Assembly: GCA_028293765.1 (NCBI GenBank)
Contig: JAQGOG010000175.1
Location: 1 to 32,145, forward strand
Direction: 5' to 3'
DNA length: 32,145 nucleotides
Origin: Gammaproteobacteria bacterium
Lineage (GTDB): Bacteria > Pseudomonadota > Gammaproteobacteria > Steroidobacterales > Steroidobacteraceae
Below are positions 15,358 to 24,421 of this stretch, piece after piece; the first letter of the stretch is position 1, and the number at the start of each line of letters is the position of its first letter. Under the pieces are notes generated by a model. That model searched no databases and was not told where the DNA came from. It was given only the letters and a program-made list of their open reading frames with translations. The position numbers were made by a program, and so were the translations under genes.

Positions 15358-16322
15358 ACGGATGACAGTGCGCGGCGATCGAGCCGTAACAACATGAAGC
15401 GGGCAGCGGCGATGACGGAGAACGTGATGAGGAACAGCAGCGACCCCAGGGCGACGAGCGAAGAGGTATAGAGATCTCCTACCGCTTCGGTGAATTCATT
15501 CGCGATGGAGGCCGAGATCGTGGTCCCCGGCGCCAGGAGCGAGGTGCTGATGCGATGCGCGTTGCCGATGACGAACGTCACCGCCATCGTCTCTCCCAGC
15601 GCGCGCCCGAGGCCCAGCATGATGCCGCCAACCATGCCGGTGCGTGCATGGGGCACGACGACTTTCCAAATCACTTCCCACGTGGTGGCGCCAAGCCCAT
15701 ACGCCGATTCCTTCAACACATCCGGAATGGTCTCGAAGACGTCACGCATGACCGCGGCAATGAATGGAATCACCATGATCGCCAGCACGAAGCTCGCGCT
15801 GAGCACGCCGATGCCGAACGGCGGCCCTTGAAAGAGTTTGCCGATGAGCGGCAGCGGCCCGAGCCACTCGATGAGCCACGGCTGCACATGCCGCTGCAGG
15901 ATCGGCGACAGTACGAACAGTCCCCAGATGCCGAAGATGATGCTCGGCACCGCCGCGAGCAGCTCGATCGCCACGCCTACGGGCCGCTTGAGCCAGGAAG
16001 GCGACAGCTCGGTGAGGAAGATGGCGATGCCGAAGCTGATCGGAATCGCCAGCAGCATCGCGAGCAGGGACGTCACGAGGGTCCCGTAAACCGGGGCCAG
16101 GGCTCCGTATTGATCGGTGACGGGGTTCCAGATTTCCCGCGTCAGAAATCCGAATTTGAAATGCGCGAAGGCAGGCCACGAGCCCTTGATCAGAGAGACG
16201 GCCACGCCGCCTAACAGCGTCAGAACGAGGAGCGCCGCGGCCAAGGTAGCACCGCGGAAAATCCGCTCGCGAATACGCTGCCCTGCGGCGTGCCGCGGCT
16301 CGACTGCAGCCACGGTATTCAT
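15354..16322 (-). CDS. pstC: Phosphate ABC transporter permease PstC
   Basis: A 322-residue inner-membrane permease partner of PstA. A first helix ([20 protein letters not shown]) precedes the periplasmic [20 protein letters not shown], a PstC hallmark. The helices include [18 protein letters not shown] and [10 protein letters not shown]. The coupling loop is [20 protein letters not shown], and [19 protein letters not shown] follows. I use the ATG at 16322 (MNTVAAVEP), with AAAGG upstream; a TTG four codons earlier overlaps that ribosome site and is less likely. The gene is 156 bp from pstS across a hairpin, consistent with pstS being transcribed more strongly than the permease genes. Confidence 0.94.
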   Translation of the reverse strand: MNTVAAVEPRHAAGQRIRERIFRGATLAAALLVLTLLGGVAVSLIKGSWPAFAHFKFGFLTREIWNPVTDQYGALAPVYGTLVTSLLAMLLAIPISFGIAIFLTELSPSWLKRPVGVAIELLAAVPSIIFGIWGLFVLSPILQRHVQPWLIEWLGPLPLIGKLFQGPPFGIGVLSASFVLAIMVIPFIAAVMRDVFETIPDVLKESAYGLGATTWEVIWKVVVPHARTGMVGGIMLGLGRALGETMAVTFVIGNAHRISTSLLAPGTTISASIANEFTEAVGDLYTSSLVALGSLLFLITFSVIAAARFMLLRLDRRALSSV

Positions 16323-16365
16323 CGCCGATGGCAACCTTTCACGCTAGCCTCCATCCTCATAACCA

Positions 16366-16401
16366 AAATCGGCGGCCGCCCTTTGTGTCGGACGGCCGCC
16401 G
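16366..16401 (-). terminator. Attenuating hairpin between pstS and pstC
   Basis: On the minus strand, CGGCGGCCG pairs with CGGCCGCCG across a 14-nt loop, and ATTTTGG follows. The stem is strong and the T-tract short, so partial termination is expected. This would give excess pstS transcript over pstCAB, as is usual for binding-protein operons. Confidence 0.65.
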
Positions 16402-16478
16402 GTTCATGCATCGCAGGCTGCGCGGGCGCGCGATGGGATCGAGGTCGAATCCGTATCGCACCCACCTAAGCCTGGGGT

Positions 16479-17543
16479 TTACATCTGCTTGGCGCCGCTT
16501 GCCGCGCCCGCCACCGCCGGTACGCCCTTGATCTCGGCCTTCCAGGTCGCACGGACCTGCTTGATCAGCGCGTCCGGCAACGGCACATAGTCGAGGGCAG
16601 CCGCCATCTCCCCGCCGCTCTTGTACGCCCAGTCAAAAAACTTGAGCGCTTCGGCGGTCGCGGCTTTGTCTTGCGGCACTGCGTATACGAGGATAAAGCT
16701 CGCGCCGGTGATCGGCCAGCTTTTCGCACCCGCCTGATCCGTAAGAATGAGGTAGTAGCTGGCAGCGTGCGCCCAGTCCGCGTTCGAAGCCGCGGCCTGA
16801 AACGAGTCGGCGCTCGGGGAGACCGCCTTGCCGGCTTTATTGACGAGCTGTGCGTACGCCATCTTGTTCTGCTTGGCGTACGCGTACTCGACGTAGCCGA
16901 TCGCGCCGTCCGTCTGGGTCGTCATGTTCGCGACGCCCTCGTTACCCTTGGCACCGATGCCGGCGGGCCACTGCACGGACGTATTCGCACCAATCGTGTC
17001 CTTGAACTTCGGGCTGGCCTTCGACAGGTAATCCGAGAACAGGAAATTGGTTCCGGATCCGTCCGAGCGATAGACGGGGGCAATCGCCGTGTCGGGCAGC
17101 GCGAGCTTCGGGTTCAGCTTCTTGATGCGCGCGTCGTTCCACTTGGTGATTTCGCCGAGGTAGATCGACGCAATCGTGGCACCGTCGAGCACCATCTGTC
17201 CCGGCGCAACACCCTTGACGTTCACCGCCGGAACAACGCCGCCGATGATCATGGGGAATTGCACGAGGCCGGCCTCTTTGACCTCCTCGGGCTTCAACGG
17301 CATGTCGGAGGCGCCGAACGTCACCGTCTTCGCCTTGATCTGCTTGATCCCGCCGCCGGAACCGATCGACTGGTAATTGAGGCCCACGTTGGTCTGCTTC
17401 TTGTACGCATCGGCCCACTTCGAATAGATCGGGTACGGGAAGGTGGCACCGGCACCGGAAATGTCGACAGCTTGTGCGATGCCGACGAGCGCCAGACCGG
17501 CCGTCGCCGCAACCAGCATTCGCTTCGGATTAAAAAAACTCAT
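16479..17543 (-). CDS. pstS: Periplasmic phosphate-binding protein PstS
   Basis: A 354-residue high-affinity phosphate receptor for PstCAB. The start at 17543 (MSFFNPKRM) is chosen for its upstream AGGAG and the signal peptide that follows (MLVAATAGLALVGIAQA, cleavage before VDISG). The phosphate-site motifs of the family are present: GAGATFPYPIYSKW near the mature N-terminus, YQSIGSGGGIKQI, TFGASDMPL, and YRSDGSGTNFLFSDYLSK. The C-terminus is slightly extended by an Ala/Gly-rich tail. It is the first gene of pstS-C-A-B-B-phoU, behind a three-repeat Pho box 88 bp upstream, so it is expected to be strongly induced by phosphate limitation through PhoB. Confidence 0.96.
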   Translation of the reverse strand: MSFFNPKRMLVAATAGLALVGIAQAVDISGAGATFPYPIYSKWADAYKKQTNVGLNYQSIGSGGGIKQIKAKTVTFGASDMPLKPEEVKEAGLVQFPMIIGGVVPAVNVKGVAPGQMVLDGATIASIYLGEITKWNDARIKKLNPKLALPDTAIAPVYRSDGSGTNFLFSDYLSKASPKFKDTIGANTSVQWPAGIGAKGNEGVANMTTQTDGAIGYVEYAYAKQNKMAYAQLVNKAGKAVSPSADSFQAAASNADWAHAASYYLILTDQAGAKSWPITGASFILVYAVPQDKAATAEALKFFDWAYKSGGEMAAALDYVPLPDALIKQVRATWKAEIKGVPAVAGAASGAKQM

Positions 17544-17630
17544 GGCTCCACTCCTAACGCTCTTGGAATTCTTACGACGCGCCGCGGTCCGAAGCGACAG
17601 TGCCTGTTTCGTCCCGCTGGCGCGCATTAG

Positions 17631-17659
17631 ATGACGGAATTGTTACGCTCTGATGACAG
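17631..17659 (-). promoter_or_regulatory. Pho box upstream of pstS
   Basis: On the minus strand three half-sites lie at exact 11-bp steps: CTGTCAT, GCGTAAC and CCGTCAT. The outer two match the PhoB consensus well. The box ends 88 bp before the pstS ATG. The architecture, with a degenerate central repeat, is the same as in front of the porin gene. Confidence 0.8.
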
Positions 17660-17905
17660 CCCCCGGAGCCCTTCCCCAAGGCCCTGCGGCGCCGACGCCC
17701 GCACTTGCCCAGTAGGCCGGACCCGAGGGTCAACCGTAGCCGTCAGAGCGTCGCAGACCTGTGTTGCTGCCACATGACAGCGGATTTAATGGAGCGCCCT
17801 TCCCGTCGTAGCGCCGGCGCACAAACGGCTTGCCGCGTACCGTCGCTCGCCGTATAAACGCGAGCCGTTTTGCCATTCCCGTGCCACCCCCACAAGACCC
17901 CTTGA
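17660..17905. other. Intergenic stretch upstream of dapE
   Basis: The gene-free interval 17544-17905 holds the pstS leader and Pho box on its left. In the rest I see only a lone PhoB half-site (complement of CTGTCAT at 17773-17779) and an AT-rich GGATTTAATGG at about 17780-17790 that might contribute to a dapE promoter. No gene or RNA is evident. Confidence 0.4.
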
Positions 17906-19033
17906 ATGTCCCACACCCTTGAGCTGACTCAGAATCTGATGGCCCGTCGCTCCGTGACCCCGGCGGACGAAGGTTGCCAGGCCGTGATGATCGAGCGCCT
18001 CGCGGCTCTCGGCTTCAAGATCGAGCCTCTCCGCTACGGCAACGTCGAGAACTTCTGGGCGACGCACGGTAACGGGGGGCCCGTCTTCTGCTTTGCCGGA
18101 CACACCGACGTCGTCCCTACCGGGCCGCTCGAGGAGTGGCGCACCGATCCGTTCGTGCCGACGATCCGGGACGGCATACTGTACGGGCGCGGCGCGGCGG
18201 ACATGAAGAGTGGACTCGCAGCGATGGTCACGGCGACCGAAGAGTTCGTCGGCGCCCACCCGGGACACAAAGGCACGATCGCCTTCCTCATCACCAGCGA
18301 CGAGGAAGGTCCGTCGATCGATGGCACGAAGCGCGTGGTCGAAATGCTCGCGGCGAGACGTGAGCGCATCGACTGGTGCGTGGTAGGCGAGCCGTCCAGC
18401 GAAGGCGCGATCGGGGACACCATCAAGGTGGGTCGGAGAGGCTCCTTCAGCGGTCGGCTCACGGTGCATGGCGTGCAGGGCCACGTCGCCTATCCCCAGC
18501 TTGCGGAGAACCCCGTCCACACTCTGGCGCCCGCTCTCGCCGAGCTCACGAGGCGCGTCTGGGACGCCGGCACGGAACACTTTCAGCCGACGAGCTTCCA
18601 GGTCTCTAATCTCAATGCCGGCACCGGCGCGCCGAACGTCATTCCGGGCGAACTCAAGGCGCGCTTCAATCTGCGCTACTCACCTGTGCAAACCCAGGAT
18701 GGCCTCAAGGAGACCGTCGAGGGGATTCTGCGCAAGCACGGTGTCCGCTTTACGATCGAGTGGTATGTCTCGGGAGAGCCTTTCTACACGCCAGCCGGCC
18801 CGCTCTCGGACGCTGTCGGCGCGGCGATCGCGGACATCACCGGATCGCGCCCGAAGTTGTCTACGGGTGGAGGGACGTCCGATGGGCGCTTCATCGCTCC
18901 TCTCGGCGCGCAGGTCGTCGAGCTCGGCGTCGTGAATGCGTCGATCCACAAGGTCAACGAGAGTGTTCGCGTCGCGGAGATCGACGCTCTTCACCGCATG
19001 TACTTCAACGTACTGCGAAACTTACTCGCGTAA
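17906..19033 (+). CDS. dapE: Succinyl-diaminopimelate desuccinylase
   Basis: A 375-residue cytoplasmic di-zinc hydrolase converting N-succinyl-LL-diaminopimelate to LL-diaminopimelate in the lysine/peptidoglycan pathway. Expected motifs are in place: the metal-ligand motif FAGHTDVV (H66, D68), [10 protein letters not shown] with bridging D99, the catalytic/ligand acidic pair in [13 protein letters not shown] (about 131-135), the dimerisation/lid region [11 protein letters not shown], and the C-terminal zinc ligand His in NASIHKVNE. Length is standard. The ATG at 17906 directly starts the conserved N-terminus, though the ribosome site is weak. It is the only plus-strand gene between pstS and pckG, and its last 29 bp overlap the 3' end of dsbB on the other strand. 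Confidence 0.96.
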   Translation: MSHTLELTQNLMARRSVTPADEGCQAVMIERLAALGFKIEPLRYGNVENFWATHGNGGPVFCFAGHTDVVPTGPLEEWRTDPFVPTIRDGILYGRGAADMKSGLAAMVTATEEFVGAHPGHKGTIAFLITSDEEGPSIDGTKRVVEMLAARRERIDWCVVGEPSSEGAIGDTIKVGRRGSFSGRLTVHGVQGHVAYPQLAENPVHTLAPALAELTRRVWDAGTEHFQPTSFQVSNLNAGTGAPNVIPGELKARFNLRYSPVQTQDGLKETVEGILRKHGVRFTIEWYVSGEPFYTPAGPLSDAVGAAIADITGSRPKLSTGGGTSDGRFIAPLGAQVVELGVVNASIHKVNESVRVAEIDALHRMYFNVLRNLLA

Positions 19034-19517
19034 GCCGCCTGGAATTCGCGGCGAATCCCACGGCTCCCAGCACGAGAGCGCAGATCAGCACCCAGGCCGG
19101 CATCGCCAGACCGAGAAATCGCCAAGTCACCTCGCTGCACTCACCGCTACCGGTGAGCACTTTGCGAATCACTTCCGTGACCGGGGTGAACTTCAGCAAC
19201 ACCTCGAGAGGCGCCCCACAGGAAGGCAGGGAGCCGGGCGGGAGATGCTGAACATAGAGATGGCGCCCGGCCACACCGATGGCCGACAGAGCGGTGAGGC
19301 CGATGAGAAACGCATACACACGCATTCCCCACCCGCGTGGGTTCTGGAGGGCAGCCAGCAGGAACACGACGCCCAGCGCCGCGATAGCGATGCGCTGAAA
19401 GATACAAAGGGGACACGGCTCGAGACCGAGCCCATATTGGGTATAGAGGGCGTACGCGAGAAGCGCAACACACGCCCCAAAGCCCGCGAAATTGACCAGC
19501 CGGGTGTTTTGCAGCAC
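19005..19517 (-). CDS. dsbB: Disulfide-bond formation protein DsbB
   Basis: Four-helix inner-membrane quinone reductase that reoxidises periplasmic DsbA. The first redox pair is in [10 protein letters not shown] (C35, C38 counted from the GTG at 19517) and the second pair is C100 (LPSCGAP) and C127 (GSGECSEV). Helices and the 170-residue length fit DsbB. The frame is open upstream to 19649 inside phoU, so a longer protein is possible. The GTG at 19517 places the first helix correctly but has no clear ribosome site. It follows phoU by 34 bp and probably ends the plcP-agt-phoU transcript, a setting unusual for dsbB in the genomes I know. Confidence 0.9.
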   Translation of the reverse strand: MLQNTRLVNFAGFGACVALLAYALYTQYGLGLEPCPLCIFQRIAIAALGVVFLLAALQNPRGWGMRVYAFLIGLTALSAIGVAGRHLYVQHLPPGSLPSCGAPLEVLLKFTPVTEVIRKVLTGSGECSEVTWRFLGLAMPAWVLICALVLGAVGFAANSRRLTRVSFAVR

Positions 19518-19551
19518 GTCACGATCGTACTTGAGTGACGTGGAGTTGGCA

Positions 19552-20304
19552 TCAACTCTCTGCGGCTTTGACTCCGCTGGCGGCGGCCGCTCCCAGCCTG
19601 AGCTCACGTTCGACGTCTTCCAATGACGTGTGGCGAATGTCCTTTCCATGGACCATATAAATGACGTATTCGCTGATGTTCTTGGCGTGGTCGCCGATGC
19701 GCTCCAGCGCTCGTACCACCCACATCACGTCCAGCGCCCGACGAATGGTCCGCGGGTCTTCCATCATGAATGTGATGCTCTGGCGCTGGATGGCCTCGTA
19801 CTCTTCATCGACGAGCCGATCCTGCCGCGCGACCCGGAGTGCCGATTCCACGTCCATGCGCGCAAACGCATCCAAGGCGTCGTGGACCATCTCCGACACC
19901 ACGCGGCCCAGATGCTTGATTTCGCGATACTTGTCCGCGGGACGCTCCATTGTCGCCAACCGGGACGCGATGTAGCCGATCTTCTCGCCCTCGTCGCCAA
20001 TGCGCTCGAGGTCGGTAATGGTCTTGATGATCGCCACGATCACACGGAGGTCGCCCGCCGCGGGAGCGCGCGTCGCCAGGATGCGGCTGCACTCCTCGTC
20101 GATGGACACTTCCATGTTGTTGACCTGGTAGTCGTCCATCGCCACGGACTCGCCGAGCGTGCTGTCACCCTCGATAAGCGCGGTAATCGCCTTATGGAGC
20201 TGCTGCTCGACGAAGCCGCCCATGCCCAGCACCTTACTGCGGACGCGTTCGAGGTCCTCATTGAAGCGGCGCGAAATGTGGTGGCTGAGATCGGCGGTTT
20301 CCAT
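19552..20304 (-). CDS. phoU: Phosphate-signalling protein PhoU (second copy)
   Basis: A 250-residue PhoU. Both helical repeats carry the metal-cluster pattern: LATRAPAAGDLRVIVAIIKTITD leading to LERIGDEGEKIG, then VMWVVRALERIGDHAKNISEYVIYMV. The start at 20304 (METADLSHHISRR) overlaps the last base of the glycosyltransferase stop (TGATG), implying coupled translation; residues in the open frame upstream belong to that gene. It is closer to the E. coli-type PhoU N-terminus (HHISRRFNEDLERVRSKVLGMGG) than the pst-linked copy, so it may be the main PhoR-directed regulator. Its place in a lipid-remodelling operon is noteworthy. Confidence 0.94.
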   Translation of the reverse strand: METADLSHHISRRFNEDLERVRSKVLGMGGFVEQQLHKAITALIEGDSTLGESVAMDDYQVNNMEVSIDEECSRILATRAPAAGDLRVIVAIIKTITDLERIGDEGEKIGYIASRLATMERPADKYREIKHLGRVVSEMVHDALDAFARMDVESALRVARQDRLVDEEYEAIQRQSITFMMEDPRTIRRALDVMWVVRALERIGDHAKNISEYVIYMVHGKDIRHTSLEDVERELRLGAAAASGVKAAES

Positions 20305-21404
20305 CAGTTGGCGTCTCCGGTTCCGCTCGCCTGCATACGCGCGAGAATACGCGCGATGATAACGGAACTGCGGCGGACGGCCAGCGTCGCTCGCAGGGCC
20401 TGGGGAATCGGCTCGAGGCCGGCAAAAAACTGCGCCGTCGCCGCGTCCCACGTAAAGGCCGCAGCACGTTGCGCACACACGCCGCGGTCGAGAAGAAGCG
20501 CCGAGCGTACCGCGACCGCTAGATCTTCGTGAAGGACGCCGGTCACACCCTGTTCGATCACATCGACGGGGCCCGGCACCGGAAACGCTGCAACCGGAAC
20601 GCCGCAGGCCAGCGCCTCGATCATAGCGAGACCGAACGTATCGGTGAGACTCGGGAAGACGAGGACGTCCGCGGTGGCCAGCATGCCCGCGAGCTCATCG
20701 CCAAAACGATAACCTGCGAAGACTACACCTGTATGCCGGGCGACCAGCTCGGCACGCTGGGGACCGTCGCCGATCACCAACTTCGTCCCGGGTACGTCGA
20801 GTCCAAGGAAGGCGTCGAGGTTCTTCTCGACAGCCAGGCGCCCAACGTAGGCCATGATGGGCCGTGGCAGACCGGCCAGCTCGCTGTGCGGCGGCCTGGG
20901 ATGAAATCGCTGCAGGTCGACGCCCCGCCGCCAGAGATGCAAGTGCTCGAAACCGCGGGCGGAGAGCTCGGCATCCAGGCTCCCGCTGCTGACGAAGGTG
21001 CGAGCAGCGGCGCCGTGGAATCTGCGCAACCAGGCATAGCTGACGGCAAGCGGTATGGGCCAGCGAGCACGCAGGTACTCAGGATAACGGGTGTGATAGG
21101 AAGTGCTGAACGGGACCCGGCGATGGACGCAGTAGCGCCGCACGGCCATTCCCAACGGCCCTTCCGTGGCGATGTGGATCGCGTGCGGACGGAACGCCTT
21201 GAGCTCCCGGGCGACGTACGGTCCGGGCCAGAGGGCGAGCCGTATTTCCGGGTAGCTCGGAGCCGGAATGCACCGGAGGCTCTGTGGGGAAAGAACTCGA
21301 ACTTCATGCCCCAGCCGCCCGAGCGTCTCGACGGTGGCTCTGAGCGTGGTGACTACGCCATTGGTTTGGGGCGCCCAGGCGTCGCTTGCAATTGCAATTC
21401 TCAC
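20304..21404 (-). CDS. agt: GT4-family glycosyltransferase, Agt-like glycolipid synthase
   Basis: A 366-residue GT-B fold glycosyltransferase. The N-terminal domain starts RIAIASDAWAPQTNGVVTTL and has IHIATEGPLGMAVRRYC. The C-terminal nucleotide-sugar domain has YVGRLAVEKNLDAFL and PSLTDTFGLAMIEALACG, the EX7E-type region of family 4. Proteins of this kind encoded next to a PlcP phosphoesterase (Agt) put glucose or glucuronic acid on diacylglycerol, making glycolipids that replace phospholipids under phosphate starvation. Here it follows exactly such a phosphoesterase with a GTGA overlap (start GTG at 21404) and precedes phoU. The donor sugar is unknown. A mannosyltransferase role in envelope glycan synthesis is the main alternative. 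Confidence 0.85.
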   Translation of the reverse strand: MRIAIASDAWAPQTNGVVTTLRATVETLGRLGHEVRVLSPQSLRCIPAPSYPEIRLALWPGPYVARELKAFRPHAIHIATEGPLGMAVRRYCVHRRVPFSTSYHTRYPEYLRARWPIPLAVSYAWLRRFHGAAARTFVSSGSLDAELSARGFEHLHLWRRGVDLQRFHPRPPHSELAGLPRPIMAYVGRLAVEKNLDAFLGLDVPGTKLVIGDGPQRAELVARHTGVVFAGYRFGDELAGMLATADVLVFPSLTDTFGLAMIEALACGVPVAAFPVPGPVDVIEQGVTGVLHEDLAVAVRSALLLDRGVCAQRAAAFTWDAATAQFFAGLEPIPQALRATLAVRRSSVIIARILARMQASGTGDAN

Positions 21405-22255
21405 GCGGCGTCGGGAACAAGTTCCGCGGCGGGCCGGCTGACGGCCTGCGCGCCATGCGGCCAGCGGAGCAGTTGCAACTCGCCGTTGTGCTTCTCAACG
21501 AGCGCGGAGCAGGACTCGACCCAGTCGCCGGTGTTGCAATAGAGAGTGCCATCGACGTCGCGCAGGTTCGCGCGATGGATGTGGCCACAGACCACGCCGT
21601 CATAGCCTTGCTCGCGCGCGTGTTTCGAGGCGACCTGCTCGAACTGCTCGATGTAGCGCACGCTCACACCGATGCTGAGCTTGATCCGCTCGGCTACCGG
21701 CCAGTAGGGACGCTTCAGCGCCCGTCGTAAATTATTGACGCTGTGACTCAACATGACGGTGACATCATACATTGCATCGCCCAATCGCGTGAGCCAAGGC
21801 GCGCAAGAAACGATCCCATCGAACTGGTCGCCGTGCATGACGAGCAGACGTTCGCCGCGCGCCGTTCGATGGACCCACTCGCGGTGAACCTCGAGCTGAC
21901 CCTGCAACATGTCGGCCATCATGCCGAGGCTGGCGTCGTGGTTGCCGGGAATGTAAATCAGACGGCTGCCGGCCCGTTGGCGCGCAAGCAGCATGCGAAC
22001 TACCTGTGTATGTTCCGGCGTCCAGAAGAACCGGCGCTGCAAACTGAGCGTGTCGACGATGTCGCCGACGAGCACGATGCACTCGGCTTCGATGCCATTC
22101 AGGAACTCGATCAGCTCGCGAACCCGTGCTCGCTTGAAACCGAGATGGATGTCCGACAGGAAAAGCGTCCGTACCTTCGTCTTGCGGGGACGCTGGGAAG
22201 TGCCGTTGGCCATGGTTCGCGATCGCTTCTGTGGCATGGGCGGTCGAGGGCCCAT
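21401..22255 (-). CDS. plcP: PlcP-like metallophosphoesterase (LpxH-related family)
   Basis: A calcineurin-type phosphoesterase of up to 284 residues. Metal-site motifs in order are LSDIHLG, VGDIVD, IPGNHD, MHGDQFD and CGHIHRA, and the C-terminal signature CNTGDWVESC follows. From memory, that last block and the WTPEHTQVVRMLL region resemble the PlcP phospholipases C of Sinorhizobium and marine bacteria more than true LpxH. PlcP releases the phosphorylated head group from phospholipids to give diacylglycerol under phosphate starvation. The coupled glycosyltransferase and phoU strongly favour this role. Possible starts are 22255, 22237 and 22213, and none has a clear ribosome site; conserved sequence begins near residue 27. 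A general LpxH-like function cannot be excluded from sequence alone. Confidence 0.85.
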   Translation of the reverse strand: MGPRPPMPQKRSRTMANGTSQRPRKTKVRTLFLSDIHLGFKRARVRELIEFLNGIEAECIVLVGDIVDTLSLQRRFFWTPEHTQVVRMLLARQRAGSRLIYIPGNHDASLGMMADMLQGQLEVHREWVHRTARGERLLVMHGDQFDGIVSCAPWLTRLGDAMYDVTVMLSHSVNNLRRALKRPYWPVAERIKLSIGVSVRYIEQFEQVASKHAREQGYDGVVCGHIHRANLRDVDGTLYCNTGDWVESCSALVEKHNGELQLLRWPHGAQAVSRPAAELVPDAA

Positions 22256-22279
22256 GGCCGGCTAGCGTCGACGTGCGGC

Positions 22280-22297
22280 GTGTCGGTTCCGTGACAG
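22280..22297 (-). promoter_or_regulatory. Possible weak Pho box upstream of plcP
   Basis: On the minus strand CTGTCAC is followed 11 bp later by CCGACAC. The first half matches the PhoB consensus well and the second only in part. It lies 25 bp before the first possible plcP ATG. Suggestive mainly because of the gene context. Confidence 0.35.
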
Positions 22298-22341
22298 TGC
22301 GGCTAAGTCTTTCTTACGAATGAGCGACTTGGGAGGGAAAG

Positions 22342-23664
22342 CTAACCTGTCGCTGTCACTGCGGCCTGAGGTTGCTGCACTCTCTGAAGAGGGAAGTGAC
22401 ACGTAAACGTGCTGCCGCTGCCGAGGACGCTCTGCACCTCGAGCTCGGCTCCGTGGCGCTGCAGAACGTGCTTCACGATAGCCAGACCTAGACCTGAGCC
22501 GCCGGTAGCCCGCGAGCGGCCCGCATCAACGCGGTAGAAGCGCTCCGTAAGACGCGGGATGTGCTCGACCGGGACGCCCATTCCCGTATCAGTCACTGAG
22601 AAATGGGCGCCCTCATCGTCGACCCACCAGCGCATCTCGATGGAGCCTTCCGGCGACGTGTACTTGGCGGCGTTGTCCACGAGATTCGAGAAAGCGGAGT
22701 GAATCTCGGGCTCATCCCCGATGAGCTGCGCGTCGGAATCGACGCGAGCCCGCACGTCGCGTGGATGCTTGGCTCTCGCGAGCACATCCTTACGTAACGT
22801 CGACATGAGTGCCGGCACATCTAGCGGTTCCCCGCCGACCACCTCGTCGGTTTCCTCGAGCCTCGACAGTTCCAGCAGATCGCGAATGATTCCGGTCATC
22901 CGCTCGGCTTGACGGCGCATCTCCGTGACCGGCCCCTGCAGGTCCCCATCGAGCGCAGGATCCTGGCTAAGCGTCTCGAGGTAGCCGCTGATCACGGTGA
23001 GCGGCGAGCGCAATTCATGCGAGGCATTCGCCACGAAGTCGCGGCGCACCGCCTCGAGCCGCATCTGGCGTGAGACGTCGCTTACGAGCAGGAGCTGCTG
23101 CCCATCGCCGTAGGGAACGACCTGCAGCGAGAGGTAGCAGTCCTCGCCGGTCGTCGGGCGGATAACCACCGGGTTCGAGTAATCCTTTACGGCAAGGTAG
23201 CGGGCGAACTCGGGCTCGCGCAGCAGGTTCTCGATGCGCAGGCCGAGATCGGCCGTACGGCGCAGGTCGAGGAGTCGGGCGGCCATCCGATTGAACCAGA
23301 TGATCTCGCGCTGAGCGTTGAGGATGACCACACCGTTCGGAAGAGCCGCGGTGGAGCGTTGCAGCTGACGGATGAGCTGTACGAAGCGCTGCTTATGGAA
23401 TCGCTTGCGACGGTGCAGCCGCACGATCTGGGAGATGATCTCCCCCCAAACACCGCCCACATCGGGCGCGTCGGCGTAGCTACGGTGACGCAGCCACCAT
23501 TCGAGGCGGAACAGATTGACGAGCTGCCAGGCGAGATGAATTACCAATGCGCAGGCCAACCCTGCCCACGGCTTGCCGAACAGCCAGCCGACCGCCAGCC
23601 CGAACAGCACCGTCCCCAGCAGCCGTCCCGCCGCGAACCACCATGCCTGCGTAGCGGGTTGCAT
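22342..23664 (-). CDS. phoR: Phosphate-regulon sensor kinase PhoR
   Basis: A 440-residue membrane histidine kinase. The N-terminus has two close hydrophobic helices (about 9-30 and 33-51) with almost no periplasmic loop, as in PhoR, which senses through PstSCAB/PhoU and not directly. A basic linker is followed by a PAS domain (about 100-200, LPNGVVILNAQREIIWFN), then the His box FVANASHELRSPLTVISGYLET broken at phospho-acceptor H216. The ATPase has N box FSNLVDNAAKYTS, G1 DTGMGVP, F box ERFYRVDAGRSR and G2 GSGLGLAIVKHV. It lies 22 bp after phoB. The plcP-agt-phoU operon starts 86 bp downstream on the same strand, so partial read-through is possible. Confidence 0.95.
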   Translation of the reverse strand: MQPATQAWWFAAGRLLGTVLFGLAVGWLFGKPWAGLACALVIHLAWQLVNLFRLEWWLRHRSYADAPDVGGVWGEIISQIVRLHRRKRFHKQRFVQLIRQLQRSTAALPNGVVILNAQREIIWFNRMAARLLDLRRTADLGLRIENLLREPEFARYLAVKDYSNPVVIRPTTGEDCYLSLQVVPYGDGQQLLLVSDVSRQMRLEAVRRDFVANASHELRSPLTVISGYLETLSQDPALDGDLQGPVTEMRRQAERMTGIIRDLLELSRLEETDEVVGGEPLDVPALMSTLRKDVLARAKHPRDVRARVDSDAQLIGDEPEIHSAFSNLVDNAAKYTSPEGSIEMRWWVDDEGAHFSVTDTGMGVPVEHIPRLTERFYRVDAGRSRATGGSGLGLAIVKHVLQRHGAELEVQSVLGSGSTFTCHFPLQRVQQPQAAVTATG

Positions 23665-23686
23665 GCAAAATGGACCCTCGCACGCC

Positions 23687-24382
23687 CTAAACGGTTCGGG
23701 CCGAGAAGCGGTATCCGGAGCCGCGCACGGTCTGAACGAAACGATCGTACCCGAAATCCTCGAGCGCCTTGCGCAGTCTGCGGATGTGCACGTCGATCGT
23801 GCGCTCCTCCACGTAGACGTTGCCGCCCCAGATGCGATCGAGGAGCTGGTCGCGCGTATACACGCGCTCGGGATGCGTCATGAAGAACTCGAGCATGCGG
23901 TACTCGGTGGGACCCAGCGCCACCGTCCGCTCGCCGACCATGACCCGATGGCTCGCCTGGTCCAATGCCAGCCCATCGAATTCGATCATTTCGTCGACGC
24001 CGTTGACGGTGGTCCGACGCAGAACAGCATTGATGCGGGCCAGCAGCTCTCGCGGGGAGAACGGCTTGGTGACGTAGTCGTCGGCTCCTCCCTCGAGGCC
24101 AGCGACTTTGTCCCCCTCCTCCGCGCGCGCCGTAAGCATGATCACGGGGAGCTCGCGCGTTTCCCGATCGCGCTTCAGAGCACGCGTGAGCTCCAGGCCG
24201 CTCATGTCAGGGAGCATCCAGTCTATGAGGACGAGATCCGGGCGCTGATCCGCGAGCGCGGCTCGGGCCGCGCGACAGTCCTCTGCCTCGCGGACCTCGA
24301 ATCCGGCGCGTTTCAAACCGAAGGCGATCATCTCGCGTATCGGCCGCTCGTCCTCGACTATTAAGACCTGTTTCGCGGGCAT
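23687..24382 (-). CDS. phoB: Phosphate-regulon response regulator PhoB
   Basis: A 231-residue OmpR-family regulator that activates Pho-box promoters. The receiver has E10/D11, phospho-acceptor D54 in [13 protein letters not shown] and K106 in [14 protein letters not shown]; the winged-helix domain ends in [13 protein letters not shown] and [17 protein letters not shown] and the typical recognition region ([13 protein letters not shown]) distinguish PhoB from the two other regulators in this window. The start at 24382 ([12 protein letters not shown]) gives the standard length; the upstream in-frame extension is not family-like. It forms an operon with phoR. A possible Pho box 40 bp upstream suggests autoregulation. 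Confidence 0.96.
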   Translation of the reverse strand: MPAKQVLIVEDERPIREMIAFGLKRAGFEVREAEDCRAARAALADQRPDLVLIDWMLPDMSGLELTRALKRDRETRELPVIMLTARAEEGDKVAGLEGGADDYVTKPFSPRELLARINAVLRRTTVNGVDEMIEFDGLALDQASHRVMVGERTVALGPTEYRMLEFFMTHPERVYTRDQLLDRIWGGNVYVEERTIDVHIRRLRKALEDFGYDRFVQTVRGSGYRFSARTV

Positions 24383-24421
24383 TGGTGTGGCAGGCTCATT
24401 GGCGCAGGTATTACAGGGGGA

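Noticed and set aside
17773..17779. Single CTGTCAT (minus strand) upstream of dapE
   Set aside because: No second half-site at 11 bp, and dapE has no known link to the Pho regulon; seven bases can match by chance.
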